Source: Steinernema hermaphroditum
Lineage: Eukaryota; Nematoda; Chromadorea; Rhabditida; Steinernematidae
NCBI GenBank assembly: GCA_030435675.1
Contig: CM059623.1
Location: forward strand, 4,924,012-4,988,011
Length of the DNA stretch: 64,000 nt
Direction: 5' to 3'
In this document: positions 1 through 12,567 of the stretch, one piece after another
How positions within the stretch are numbered: the first letter of the stretch is position 1
Layout: each line of letters begins with the position of its first letter
Notes under the pieces: model-generated
What the model was told of the DNA's origin: nothing
Database searches by the model: none
Seen by the model: the letters and a program-made list of their open reading frames with translations, nothing else
Made by a program: the position numbers and the translations under genes

Positions 1-3000
1 AACCAAGCAGCTGCTTTAATGTCGCAAGAAGCCGACTTTGCGTCATCAGAAAACTCGACAATTCGAGTTTCCTGGAAGACTCGCGGCGAAATACCGATCC
101 AAGAATCCCATTTGTGTCATGCTGTGTGTGGTCTTTCGATGTCACCTCTTCTGACCATGAGAACATCTCATCTTCCGACATATCCATCAAATTCCTCATT
201 TTTCATTCGCCCAATTACAACCCTAAACGCTTTAGTACTCGTAGACGAAAAACGTTTCTGTCGCGAAGAGGATATTAAGCGTGCAGTCATAAACCTTTAG
301 TACACACGGATTAATTTGGGACGAAAGGATCTTTTTTCGCTTCCTGGTTTGTAGCGTGGCCGCTTATGTCCACGGAGACGGAACTGAATCACCCAGGATG
401 TAAAAAGGTTCCCATGCGATGTAAATTATAAATGGAATAGTGACCTTCGGAGTGAGCGCTGGATTTGAGCACAAAAGGAGCGAGCGTGCCTGAAATAGAG
501 TCCTTCAGAGAGTGGGGATGCGTCTCCAAAACAAGAATTCGGTTGATGGTAAACAACCGGAAAGCGCAGTCATAAAAGTGGAGTACGAGCGGATTAATGG
601 AGGTCGAATTGACTATGGTTTACCCTATGGTATAGCTTAGTCAGAGAGTCTTTGAAGAGCACAAAGTGACATAAACGTCTTCTGAAAAGGACGATTCCTG
701 TGTTCATAGCGACTTTGGGTACATTTGAATTTCTTAAGGAGATGTAAGTGCAAGAGCCGTGAGTCAGAAGAGCGATTTTGAGGACACAGGTACAACCGAT
801 CCAACGTCGGACCTATTTCGGAGAGTCTCGATGTGACATCTCGGCAAGAATTCGCATTTAGGCCGATCGTACCCGTTGCCAACGATCTCAAAAATCACCT
901 TTTTGTGTCACATATCATTCGTTTGCTGTTTCCTAGGATTCTTATCTTTTTTCGTTCTATAGAGTTTGACTTATTTCGTAGACTGTTGGAGACATTTCAA
1001 CTGATCGGAGCGATTTGTGGCTTCCGAATAGTGCAAACTTTTACGCCATCATACAATCAGAGAACAAGGACACTAGAAAGGTCATCTTGTTGTAGTGTTG
1101 GTTGCGGCAAAACTGAATATTTGTGGATTACGTCAAATCACTTTTTTGGATTTTTTTCGTCCTTCCTCCTAGACAAGAACTATCATGTCCACAAAGGCAT
1201 CAGTTTTTTGGGGATATGGTATGCCTTGGGCTCTTTGGACAACGGATCGATGAAGTATCCGTATATAGGGGAACTCCCGAAGAGTCGCTTTTTGCAACCG
1301 GTCTACACAACCACTGAGAAGTTAAAATGGCCTCGTTTTGGCGTTTGAGTGTGTTGCAGTTTGCAGACAAAACAGAAAAGTCCGACTACTTATCCACCCT
1401 TGAGTCTGTCTATTTGGGCCCACAGGACCTTATTCAATTCACAGGAATCGTAAGATCGGCCGGTTTTTTTTCATTTTCCGACCGGTCTCTCGTCTGGATG
1501 CTCTCGAAAATGACTTCTCAGACAGTCTGCTTGTAGAACACCTTATGCGAAGCGTATTTTGTTATTCTATCCAAAAACAGAGAAAGGAGATACGGTTCTA
1601 AGATATTCGGGTTGCGCTGTGTTCATATTATGATCGTGGAGACCGAGATAGGACCCATCCTGTACTTCCCCTCCCACACACTCCCCCTACTTCGACAAAA
1701 TATTTGTCCCTTTCCACGGGATTAAAACGTTTAATTTCGTTTTATAAACGACTACAGAGGGTTTACGGCCCTCGCGGGGCGTCTTCTCCTCTCAAGGTCA
1801 CTTTTAGGGAACGGCTGTCGCCTGCACTTTCAGATTTGAAAGCGACTATTAGACAAAACTGATCTCTTCTAGATGTCTTTCTTTTTGAAGCAGTAGATCC
1901 TGGAAAAGGAACTCTTTATATAGATTCAGTCCTGTTTTGCAACTTGGTCGCTTTTAGGGAAGTGCCTCTGATTCCCTGAGCCTTCTTGCAAACAACTTCT
2001 TCTTCCCTGGAGTTTGATGGCCAATCGAGTAAGTAGTCCCTTTCGGAAATGAATGGAGAATTCACCGGCTGGTGTTGTGATTGAATGTTTGAGGAGATGA
2101 ATGAGGACGACCCCTGGAGACCTGTATATCGCCTTTCCATATGTTTGGGGCCCTCAAAGCAAAACCATGCTCTTCTAGATTTTGCGGCCATTTTCTGTGC
2201 TTATAGGAAGGTACCTACAGGGATCCTTCGTCGACTTTTTTGGGCAAAACGCTCCGCGAGGAACCCGTTCTTCGTCCCAGAGACATCCCCGAGGACGCGA
2301 CATTCTGAGTCGCAAACGAGCTCTTCCGTTTTTATTGTTTAGTTTACCAGTTATTTTTAGATTATTATTATGTCGCAACTTTATGTTCGGGTGGCGAAGA
2401 GCGCAAAGCGGAAGCTACGAATCTGTTTTTGTATCGTCGATCCTTTTGGCGCGCTTTGCTGGAGTCCAATCCGAAGAACGACCAGTGTCCGAGCGGATTT
2501 CGTTCAGTCGTGTATTATGCAAAGCGTGGTCATCGCACGGCGATGAAAAAGTCACGTATTCGCAGAGCTCATCAGGCCTGCTACTCGGCCGGAACGTCAA
2601 TTTGCAAATCCGGAGGGTGGAAATGCGATCCTGGAGGAGGTCGCATTTCAGATGTGATCGCAACATTCGCCGATCAAGATGCACTGCTACCCACGACACG
2701 AATTACCTTTTTGGAGAAATTACAAAAAGTGGAAAACAAGATGTTCTACTAGTGCTTCTGTCATTCGACGCGTCTTTCCAGCAACTCTGACATCATGTTC
2801 CTCGTCTCCACGTTAGTCCCGATCACGTGAAGTGGAGTGGGAGTCACGTGGCGACGCTGTCGATTGGCTTCGTAATCATAATTCCCTTCGAAGTCTGTCC
2901 GCACTTCACTAATCTCTCTGCAAATTGGCCCTCGTTTGGATGATCAGCTTCCTCAGAGCTCAGAATTATGACTTCGCGGTGTGGTTTCGCGGGAGAAAGA

Positions 3001-4656
3001 TGGGAAGTACAACTGACTTATACAACGGAAGTGCTGAGATCGAGAAGAAAGCGGTGGATCAAGAACGACCGCCCAGTTAACCCATTTCGGAGAAAGGAAC
3101 CCTATCTACACAAATAGAAGACCCTCCAGAAGCTAAGCTTAAGATTTCTAGGCGTCAAGAAGCAGTTCCCGATCTTAGAAAATAAGTTCTTTTTCCATGA
3201 AACCTTGCTATCAAAGAACCATATTTTCAAGCCAACTTCGAGACTGTCAGATTTCAAAAATCGTGCAAAGTGGAAGCCACAAAACCTCCAGCCAAGGCTT
3301 CGATCTATTTACGAATTTTCCATGTTTTGCGTATCTATGTCTAGAAGGTCAAAAAGCAGCCTCTTCGACATCAGCTCTACAGAGTCGTTAATATCCCATG
3401 GAATATTCACGACGTTCAGAGAGTAAAGGTGCAGAGCAAAGAACACATTTCACCTGTTTCCCTAACCACTTCACATCAGGTCAACCGGTCCAAAATGTGG
3501 TGAGAAGAAGAGCTGACTCAACCACTGTGCACATCTCATGCACTACCTAACAGTCCACCCTAGAACTACAGGCTTGTTGTGCATCTATAAGCGCCGAATT
3601 ATTCACAGAAGATATTTAAAATGTGAGTACTTTACTTGTTTAGACAAAGTCCACGCGTGGAGAGTGACCGCAGAAAGGACTTCGAAGGGCATAAACATCG
3701 CGCGTTTGTAGGTTTTTGATGTGCACAGGGTACACCCAGGAAGTGTAGCTTCCTTGAGTTCAATTCGTTCGAGTTTCGTCACTTCCTACTTCGCACTACA
3801 GTCGTAAGTATTCGAAGAAGAAAGATTTCTTTGAAGACGTCTAACGGCTTCCTACAGGTAGCCATCTAAGTCTTTGTCTATGAGACAAACAATGCAGATT
3901 GTAGTGTTCGGTGAAATGTGGTGGGAAATCGACCGATTTCATACAGAGCTCTCTGGCAAATGATTGCCCTTGTCTGTAGTGTCAGTCTTGCTAACAGATG
4001 TGGGTCTGTAGGGGCGAGAATTATTTTTTGTGTCTCTCTGCATACTATAATCAGAATTGTCTCTATTCGACACACAAAATCTGAAGTTGGAAAAGACAAT
4101 CTTGCAGGGCACAGAGGAACGTTGCGAGTATCCGCGATACACACTGTGAATAAAAGATACACAAAGAGAAGAGACACCAAGAAAAGCTTCTTCCCTCCCC
4201 TTAACGGTCCGCACAGGCAAAACCCGCAAACACAAAATCTCCGTGATGCCTGCTCACTCTCCAGGGAGTACTGTATCCCCTCCGAATCCATCTCGTTGCC
4301 CTCTTATTTCGTTACTGCACGGAAGTGACCTTCTCCGGTCCATCCAAACAATCACTTTTTCATTCCGGGAACCACTTCCTCCCTAATTTGTTTACCGGAG
4401 AACAATGAGCGTCCTCCAGGGGACCCGCATCCCGATGTCCTTTCGGCCACCCACCCTCCGCTTCCCTAACGAACGTCTCCGCCACAATTAAGACCCCCGG
4501 GGGAGGGGCGGCCCCCGAGGCGCCGCCCTCCGCCGTTTACCGTATGGGGCGGCGCGGCGCCCCATAAGACGGCGCCGACGCCGTCGAAGCGCCAGTCGTC
4601 CCGACCCGAGCAGCCCGGCCCTAACCCGAATCTTCTTTCAGTCAGCCGTCGCCATA
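1..4656. other. Gene-free flank upstream of flp-14
   Basis: No reading frame here shows protein-family resemblance, a signal peptide or a coherent set of splice sites. The longest open frames (up to about 200 codons around 2.2-2.8 kb) overlap each other on both strands and look like chance openings. The last 150 bases before the flp-14 start are very GC-rich. A TCTTTCAG at about 4634-4641, 16 nt before the ATG, is a plausible splice-leader or 5'-UTR acceptor. The rest may hold regulatory DNA for flp-14, but I cannot point to a specific site. Confidence 0.6.
271..615. repeat. Diverged direct repeat pair (about 50 bp each)
   Basis: Two stretches starting near 271 and 557 share GCAGTCATAAA followed by a GTAC and then CGGATTAAT at matching spacing. 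They differ at scattered bases. The copies are about 286 bp apart. This looks like remnants of a dispersed repeat or an old local duplication; no family is recognised. Confidence 0.4.
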
Positions 4657-7234
4657 ATGGTTCCGACTTCGCAGCAGTTCGGAGTGCTTCTGGCCGGAAT
4701 CGCCGCCACCCTCCTTGTCGCCGCCACCCACGGCGCCGACGCCGCTGTCGCCCCTCCACAGACCACCACCCAGTGCGCTCAGGTACGGTTTCTCAGCAGG
4801 GCCCTATGGAGCCACAAAGGTGATAAGATTAATCTCCGGGGCTCTCCAACAAGGAAATCACCCTTCATAGAATCTGTAGCCTCAAAATGGCTTAGTTTCC
4901 GGGCCACTCCAAGAAATACAGAGATCCATTCTTGCTGAACTTCGGTCCCTGGTTCTCACACTCCACCCCAAATCTCCAAAGGGTAACCACCCAAACAAAC
5001 GGCGCCACAATGACGTTTAACGGTCAAGTGGCTCCCTTTGAAGACCACCTCCGTTCGTGGACCATCGATTCTGAAGGAAAATATGGAATCTTGTTTTCTC
5101 CAACCCCCTCATGTCTAGCATGGCCAGGCGCTGCGTGTGGTTACGCGTGCACCGCCGCGGGACCGGGGGTGGAGGGGCACCGAACAAAGCGAGATTGCAT
5201 TTGCCCTTTAATTGGATTCCGGAAGAAGAAGAGGCGATAAGGGAATTAGCGAAACGGAGCCTTCTTCGCGGCGTCAATGCATTTATTAGGCGATGAACGT
5301 GTTGTTCACGAGTGGACGTGCACTTACAGAAGCCGGAAAAAGCTACAAGAGGCTGAGGGCTTTGGACTTTTGAGCTGTTTGTCCCATGAAACTCTCCAGT
5401 GGGTACGGTAGCGGGGCGTCGAGGGGACGAGAATGATATCAGATGGGCGATCGACTCCCACCACGAAACCCCTAAGTTCTTTCCGGGAAGCACCGTGTTT
5501 ATTTCGCCCTTCGGGACCCGTAGTAAACAGGGCGCCAAGAAGCCCTCCACTTCGCGGCTAATTAGGAAGTGCGTCTTCCTGGAAACGCCCTCTGCAGAAG
5601 CGGGGCTTAGCCCTCACCTCCTTGGGGCATTCTCTCTGCAGAATCCTCGCAACTTTCTCCCTAAATTTCCGCGTAGGACCAAACCTTCGGTTAGAAAAAC
5701 AAAACGGACAACTTCGACGTCTCGGGGGCATTTCTTATTCAATTAGGTTTGCGCATCTTTATTTCCTCTTCTGCAGCGAAGACGTCATCTACTTCCCTAT
5801 GTGCATAGGGAAGAGGGTCATCTCTGAGGGTGGTCTCTGGACCGGCACAGAACACATAAAATGAAAACATTCTTTGTTTATATGTCTGATAGACAAATTA
5901 GAAAAACTCGCTTTCCCCTGGGAGACAGTGACCTCTGACGTCATAGTTAAAAGAGTTGGCCCTCGGCCAGACGTACACTTTAAGCGTCACGTCCAGACAT
6001 GGGCCAAGTAGTAGTACCCTTTTAATCAGGCGATTTGGCAAAAGTGGATAGATGCCGAGTGAGCACGCATGTCCTCGTCATAAATTTATAATCGCCCAAA
6101 TCTATCGGTCTTGGTGGTCCTTCCGGCGCCCCCGCCGCCTCTTTGGGGCGCATCGGAATTATAAATCCGGCGAATAAACAATGGCGGGTGAAAGTGACAA
6201 ATTTTGAAAGTCTTAGAGGGACTTGTTTTGGCCCTCTTCTTCCGAGAACCGAGTCGGGGAAGAAGCAGTGTCTGTTTCGGAGGAAATGGATCCAATCAAG
6301 ACACTTCAGAGGTCGAGGGTCCCCCTTGGCCTTTGCACCCTCGAGCACCCTGATGTCCCGAAGGTCGACAGAGCTAAGCCCTAAGCGGATTGACCCGGCG
6401 TTCCCACGTCTCTGCTGGACAGGAAGGTGGGCGGCGAGGAGCAGCTCTGAAAAGGAGCAATTAGGCAGAGAGGCACAAAGACAGTTGCAACTTTTTAGGG
6501 GTGACTAAAGAGGCAATTAGTGGTCCCGAACGGAGGCATAATCTGATTTCCTTGGGGAGCGAACGTTTCTTTTCTGGGGAAACAAAGGAGCTGTCCGAAA
6601 AAAACGCTAAACACGTTAGGTTCCAAAGTTTTGCACATAATTGAGAGTAATTGGAAAACACAAAATGAGTTAGGCGTGGGCACAAAAGAGGACTGGCTTT
6701 GGCTCCAGGCTCCAGGGTTCAGAGGGCTCCAGCTGAACTGAACTGTTGGAGCTGTGCAGACAGTGGAGCTTATAGAGTAAAAGTGTAGACATACGGGTGC
6801 AAATTCGAGACAATCTACAAAGTGCATCATCATTTTCAGTAAGACCCGAGGGTAAATCGGTCGTTTTCCCCACCCCATACCTGATTTTGCTCCCAAAACG
6901 AAGTCGCCTATTCAGATCTTGGCCAACCCGGACGAGTACAGCGAGAAGACCCTCCTGTGCCAACTCTACGAGAGCTCGAACCTGCTGGCCGAACTCGGCG
7001 TCCTCGTCTCCGAGGGAGTCGAGAAGCTCATGGCCACCCAAGGTAGCGTCCCCTACGAAGCTGTCCCCCTAAGCGTTTCCCTGTTCAGGACTGTCGACGG
7101 AGAACGAGGAGCAGGCGACGGGCAGCGGCATCGAGAAGCGGAAGCACGAGTACCTCCGCTTCGGCAAGAGGAAGCACGAGTACCTGCGGTTCGGAAAGCG
7201 AAAGCACGAGTACCTCCGATTCGGCCGCAAGTGA
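4657..7234 (+). CDS. flp-14: FMRFamide-like neuropeptide precursor FLP-14
   Basis: Encodes a secreted precursor of about 132 aa that is cut and amidated to give three copies of the neuropeptide KHEYLRF-amide, the FLP-14/AF2 peptide of nematodes. Exons: 4657-4782 (signal peptide, hydrophobic [14 protein letters not shown] core), 6916-7042 (conserved [20 protein letters not shown] region), 7089-7234 (peptides). Phases agree at both junctions. In the last exon each KHEYLRFG is bounded by KR dibasic sites and the final copy ends GRK before the stop. Intron 1 is unusually long (2.1 kb) and intron 2 is 46 nt. The Cys-bearing spacer region matches the C. elegans family closely, so the call is firm; C. 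elegans has four peptide copies as I recall, here there are three. Confidence 0.95.
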
Positions 7235-8353
7235 GCGACTCCCGCCGCGACTTCTCCGCGCCCTTCCGCCCCTTTTCCGTCGAGATTGTAGTCGTCGTCC
7301 GTGATCTCATGATGATTTGAGTGTGAAGTTTCGTCTCCGTCGCGAGAGATGCACAACAAAGATTATTTATTTTGTTCCGGGCGCTGCAGCCCTGACGCGG
7401 AGGGGAGGGCCCGAGTTTGTGGCCCGTTTCCTTTCAATTTGGCCGCGCGAGTCAAGAAGGCCGCTGGGGAAATACACCGAGGCTATTGTTTCAAAGAAAC
7501 GCTTTGAGTGAACAACAAATAATTTTGGACGCTTTATGCGACTTTGAACGGCCGACCCGGGCACAGAGGTCAGGGGGTACGGTAGCGGTGACGGATGGTT
7601 GATGGAAAAAGGAAGAAAAATGGGAGCTTTGGGAGTCTTCTTGTCTGTTGCCAAGCGGCCTCTCTGGACTCGAATTGGCCGAGATGTCGTCGGATGCGTC
7701 ATGTTTGGATTTTGTGGAGCATACTGTAGATCCCAGAGCTCCACATAACGTTGGAAACTTGTTATTTCATCATAGTGGTAAGCTCTAAGCTATTCAAAGC
7801 TTCCAGTCTTTCTCACTTCTGGCGTCAAGTGTGCAAAAGGGTGCCTCGATGTTTTGTGTTTCGTCCTATCTTCGCAACCAGTTCTCGACGTTCATCTTCT
7901 GCAGAATACTGTCTATTGTCGACAAGAGCTGTCTGCGCAATCAACATCGACGGAACCTTCTAGGAGATCCTCTACAGTCTAGACAGAATAGCGAACGGTC
8001 GTTGCAGACCGTCATTGGGACTCTTTTTTTTGTGTGCGCGCTACCTGCGAGTCGGTCGCATTACGCCTTCGAGCGGTGAATAAAGAGTTCATGTGTTTTT
8101 TTGAGAGTGGCGAGAGCCGAAACCTCAGGCTGCGTTTACATAATCACTGCTCGTACTCGTTCCTTTTCACCACCTCCGCTTGTTTTTCAGTGTGACCTTT
8201 GAGATAACCGAGGTCCACCGAACTATGGGAGGACATCGGAAGATGTGACTTCGGAGAGCCTTGGGTCAGAAATCTATGTTCGAAACACATAAAATGGCGC
8301 TTTTATATCACCTTGTTACGATATATGTTGTTCACAGGGGTTCACTGCTAGAT
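7235..8353. other. Intergenic, no gene seen
   Basis: Downstream of flp-14. Open frames present have no recognisable domains or splice structure. It contains one GGTACGGTAG copy at about 7576, part of the dispersed motif described in the findings. Confidence 0.5.
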
Positions 8354-8437
8354 GTCGTTCTGGCCGAGTGGTCTAAGGCGCTGCGTTCAGGTCGCAGTCC
8401 TCTTCGGAGGGCGCAGGTTCGAATCCTGCGGACGACA
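8354..8437 (+). tRNA. tRNA-Leu (anticodon CAG)
   Basis: An 84-nt cloverleaf. Acceptor strands GTCGTTC and GGACGAC pair over 7 bp with one G-U pair. The D arm carries GCCGAGTGGTCTAAGGC. The anticodon stem CTGCG/CGCAG encloses TTCAGGT, giving CAG. A long variable arm (TCCTCTTCGGAGG) is typical of class II leucine tRNAs, and the T arm has GGTTCGAATCC. There is no intron. A T-rich run (CTTTTTCTC) follows just downstream and would serve as the Pol III stop. Confidence 0.96.
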
Positions 8438-10022
8438 AATCTTTTTCTCTTGTGTTGCTCTTGCTGTTTCACCTTTTTAACTCACACAGAAACGGATTGC
8501 TCAAGTAGAACATCACCTCCTATAGCCTCTCAATGGAGAGTAATTTCCTGTCCGTCGGCAAACGAATAGAATGAGGCGATCTCTGATGAACTTCTTCGTC
8601 CGGACTTCATTAGCGCCCGAAAATTGAGGAAGGGCGAAGAGTGGAGGCCTTCCTCACATTGATACTTTCGCAACTTCACCCATCACAGATCGTCAGCACA
8701 TCGCAGCTTTGGCCGCGAAGCCAAGAGTCAAGAAGTAATGGATCGCCTTATGTGTCTCATCTCTAGATGTCCTTCTTATGATAACTGAATAAGGGTGCAT
8801 CCACTTTGTCTGCTGAGCTGGGCGCCCGAGGAAAAAAGTTGTTTATGCGGCAAATCAAAGAGAGTTGACACAAAATGGCTTATGGAAAATTCTATTAAAC
8901 TCTAACCCAACCACGCAGTTCGGAAAAGTCTGGCCCTGTCGCCAACCGGAAACGGGTCAAAACAAACATCTGGTTATGTGACATATATGTCAGCAGAAAG
9001 GACGACATGGGAATAGTGACTACTTTCGATAAGAGCATTTTTTAGATTCAGAGGACAACAAAAGAAAATCCGTTCATCCAAGTGAACACGTGCCCAGCCA
9101 CGTGAGAAATGCACGCCTAACCACCTGAATTCTCCGATCAAGCGCTCAGGATACCGTACTTCCTTTCGGTATTTCCTCCTTCTTTTTCCATTAGCTCGCT
9201 TAGACGCCGAATTACCGAAGGGGCCACCGACATAAATGGAGAGATTCCTCGTCATTTAGGCAGAAACCATGTTTGCTTAGGCGTGATTAACGTTTCCTCC
9301 CCGCCACTATAGTGTTTTGTCTGCAGTCGAGGGCGCCGAGCAGTGACGTCGCAGGACCCGGAACCAGACGTTGATGAAGTGAACTCGGACAAACAGGGGT
9401 ACGGTAGCTCTCCAGATGAATGTGTGCTCCATGCAAACGTTTCTCTTCGTCTGTAGACGGATCCAATGTTTTCGACGTTTTGACCTTGAAGTCATAATCT
9501 CTTCGTCATCTATTTTCAATAAATTGCACATGACTAACCCACAAAATAGCGTCCCGTTTGGAAGTACTTCAGTTGTGAGAGTCTAGACGATGATATATGC
9601 GTTGGAAAAACAAGACGAATTGGACCTTTCTCCTCACCTGTGCCAACTTCAAGACTTTCACAAAACGGCTCCGCCGAATGAAAATTCAAAAAAGATAAAC
9701 CGCCCGAAGGATTAGATTTTCGCGGCCATCTCCGAACGGCGATGTTTGCCAAACGTGATTAGGCCGCGACGGCGACTGTGGACAGAAGAAGCTGAATGAA
9801 AAAACGCTCTGCAAGGAAGCTACCAGGATTGGTTCCATTGAACACGTTAGAATGCCTAAGGATGTAATTCTCTGTGATGCATCAATTATTGATTCGAGGA
9901 AGCGTGCACGCCGATTAGAGTTTCGAGAGGCTTGTCTAGACGAGGACAAGAAGGCAGTCCTAATCAAGAGGACGAGAAGAAAAGCTTATTAGACCCGTAA
10001 AGGACACAATGGGGACAAGAGA
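8438..10022. other. Intergenic, no gene seen
   Basis: Between the tRNA and the 3' end of the minus-strand galactosyltransferase-like gene. Short open frames on both strands lack domains. One GGGTACGGTAGC copy lies at about 9397. Confidence 0.5.
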
Positions 10023-11640
10023 TCACTTGTCGTTGATTCGGTAGAGGAACGCGTGGATCAAGTAAATCTCCTGGGGAGTGAGGTGGTGCAGTGAGATGAG
10101 GTTCTCATGGAAGACGTCGAAGCCCTGAAACAACGAGATAATGCATAGATAATGCAGGAGGGCACAATTTGGTCATTTAAAGATCCCAAGTTAATGTGAG
10201 AGAATCTGAATCAGGATCATAAGGTCTTCTTACAATATTCTCTTTCTCATTGTTTGGTTTTCTTCCAATTCTTTAGGTCAAACTATCCTTTTGCACTATA
10301 CCTTTCTGTACCACTTCCCGATGTTAGTATTTAAAATCTACCGTTACTTCCTCGTGGAAGGACACTTGTCGGAAATGTATCAATGGCCTTCTGAGAAGGA
10401 AGGGCATCTCGATTAGAAGCTATTCACCGTGGAATTTTATACGACAAATTCGGCTTTTGTTCGAAAGAAAAAATGCTTTGTAGCGAACGTGTTCTTGATT
10501 GGACATACAAAGTGGTCAATTTGGAAAGCGCCAACCACCATGTATGTCACAGTTCAAAGTAAGGATGCAAGCGGAATCGGATGCCCCTTTCACTGGAGCT
10601 CACCTTGTGCTGATTCTCGTCGAAAACCCAATCGTTGAGCACGGTTCCCTTGAGATGTTCCTCGGGAGAGAACTGGAGGAACCGCTGCCTTCCCCTGGAA
10701 TCGCGTGTGTCCGTCGCCTGGATGCCGACGCTGTGGAAGCATCTGAATCGGCCTTGGAATAGGTGTGCGTTCCCAGCGAACATACCTAGAGATACCGTAG
10801 TCCTCCCAGTCGTGGAAGGGACAAAGGAGGGGGTTCGGGAAGAGCTGCTCGGCGAACATCTGCATCGCCTTGCGGGAAATGATGTATCCCGAGCCGCCGG
10901 CGTTGTAGCCACTTCTCTGCAAGACCTCTCTTATCCCGACTCTCTAAAAGGAAAACGTACAAATCGTCTCTTTAGACGGTATCCGAGGAAGAGCGGCTTC
11001 TCGGGGTTGAATGCGTCGAGGTACGCTCGGAGTCTGTCGACGATCAAGTAGGTGTCATCGTCAGACTTTACGTACCAGTCGAAATCTGAAACAAATGAGG
11101 AGAGGAGGAGGGGGAGGGGGAGAGTTACCTTTCGAGATGTGGTAGGCGTAGAAGAGGGCGATCCTGCTCTTCCAGAAGAGACCCATGTAATCGTCGGGGA
11201 TCTCCTGGAAGATCGTGTGGAAGGGAACGTCCGCCAGGTGCTTCTTGGAGTTCGTGAAGAAGTGCACGGCGTCACACTTCTGGAGCCACGTACCGTAGAC
11301 CGCAGGCACCTGAAGTGACTCTTCTAGTGGCATCAGATGTGCTCACCCTGTCCAGATGGAACTTCTCGGTGCTCATCGCAAAGCAGAAGAGTCTCCCGCG
11401 CGTCGGCTGCTTCTTGGCCAAAGGGGAGACGTGCGTTCTCTCGACGAGCGCGCTTCCATATCGCCTGAATCCTCTCGTTTACACTTCTAGAAGCGATGGA
11501 ACCGACTCGTAGCCCGTGGAGTGCACGATGAGGGTCCTGGAAACCTGGGCGGCAAAGATGAGGTGCGCGACGACGTAGAGGCCGAAGGCGGTGAGCAGAA
11601 AGACGGGCACGAAGTGGAGGTGCGCCCCGTGGCGACTCAT
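10023..11640 (-). CDS. Core-1 beta-1,3-galactosyltransferase-like enzyme (GT31)
   Basis: Golgi type II membrane enzyme of the C1GALT1 (T-synthase) family, which adds galactose to O-GalNAc. Nematode relatives such as bus-4 affect surface glycans. After the start (11638-11640) comes an N-terminal membrane anchor (FVPVFLLTAFGLYVVAHLIF). Then follow GRLFCFAMSTEKFH, the catalytic DxD box KSDDDTYLI, RSGYNAGGSGYIIS, HDWEDYGIS and a C-terminal SLHHL. Exons from 5' to 3': 5' part ending at 11347, then 11129-11309, 10961-11085, 10786-10916, 10604-10742, 10023-10124, all joined in phase. Introns are 37-44 nt except the last (479 nt). The junction between the anchor exon and the exon ending at 11347 is not settled, because several donor/acceptor pairs fit. 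The substrate assignment is from the family only. Confidence 0.85.
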
Positions 11641-12567
11641 GGCGACTCACTTTCAACAGAACGCCACCGAGTGACCCCTGGTGACGGTTCCTGGTTTCGC
11701 GATAGCATCGGGGGTCAGCGAGGGGCGCTCGAGGATCTTGGAACCGGTCCCGGAACGCCGCTTAGCGCTGTTCCAAAGACTGATTCGCTGCTGAGGGCTT
11801 TCCCGAGATCAAAGGAGAGATTTGGAATGTTCCGATAAGCTTCCGAGCAGGTTTAGCAGGATGTACGTCCACGAAGCTGCAAGTAGCACTCTTAGAACCA
11901 AGGAGATGAGAGGGAGAATGCTTTGACAACTTCTTCTTCCTAGTATCCCTGGCGGTTTTCCACGTTGACTTCGCTCATCGAAAGCTATCTGTTTTTGGTC
12001 CGAAAACGATCTCCCCTGAGGATCTCTCCCTTCATGGTATACGGTAGACCTTAATTCTGCTGCCGTGAATGAGTTGACGCGTGCAAATTGCAGAGTTCAC
12101 CAGTTTTTGGATTGTTTCCTTCTTTTTCGCAACAAGACCATGTCCGTCTGTACAATCTCTACGATGTCTGTCTGGAAGACATGTATGCGAAACGTCTGTG
12201 AGGATATTTTGCCCGTCATCCAAACAGACTCAGATGTCTGGTGTTCTCTTCATTTTTGCGCGCATCAGTCGTGGTGGTGGTTCCCTGCTGGCGCGCTGTT
12301 CCACCGAGAGCAACGTGGCGCTTACGGCCGTCACGCGTTCGGAAATACCCTCCTGTCACCGTCATGACGGCATTTCAATCTTTTGACCTATTGGTCTCAT
12401 TTCGTATCCTTATTTTGCCCTGCGTTTTTTCCACTACGTGATGATAAGCTGATCGTTGTGCTTACTATTCGAAAAAATTGGATGCAATAGGATTGGACTT
12501 GTATTTTACGTATCTGTTTTGCGCACTTTGAACAGCCTGTTTTCAGCATATTCCATAACACAGGGAA
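11641..12567. other. Intergenic, divergent 5' region
   Basis: Lies between the 5' ends of the minus-strand galactosyltransferase-like gene and plus-strand THOC7, so it probably holds both promoters. Overlapping open frames at 12.06-12.44 kb have no domain. An ACACAG acceptor-like site ends just before the THOC7 start. Confidence 0.4.

Noticed and set aside
2182..2790. A 202-codon plus-strand frame
   Set aside because: It is overlapped by other open frames on both strands, with no domain, signal or splice context.
10917..10960. Introns of 17-21 nt (here and at 11.45 kb, 29.7 kb)
   Set aside because: In each resolved case a 42-44-nt intron using a slightly different donor or acceptor gives a better protein match, so ultrashort introns are not needed.
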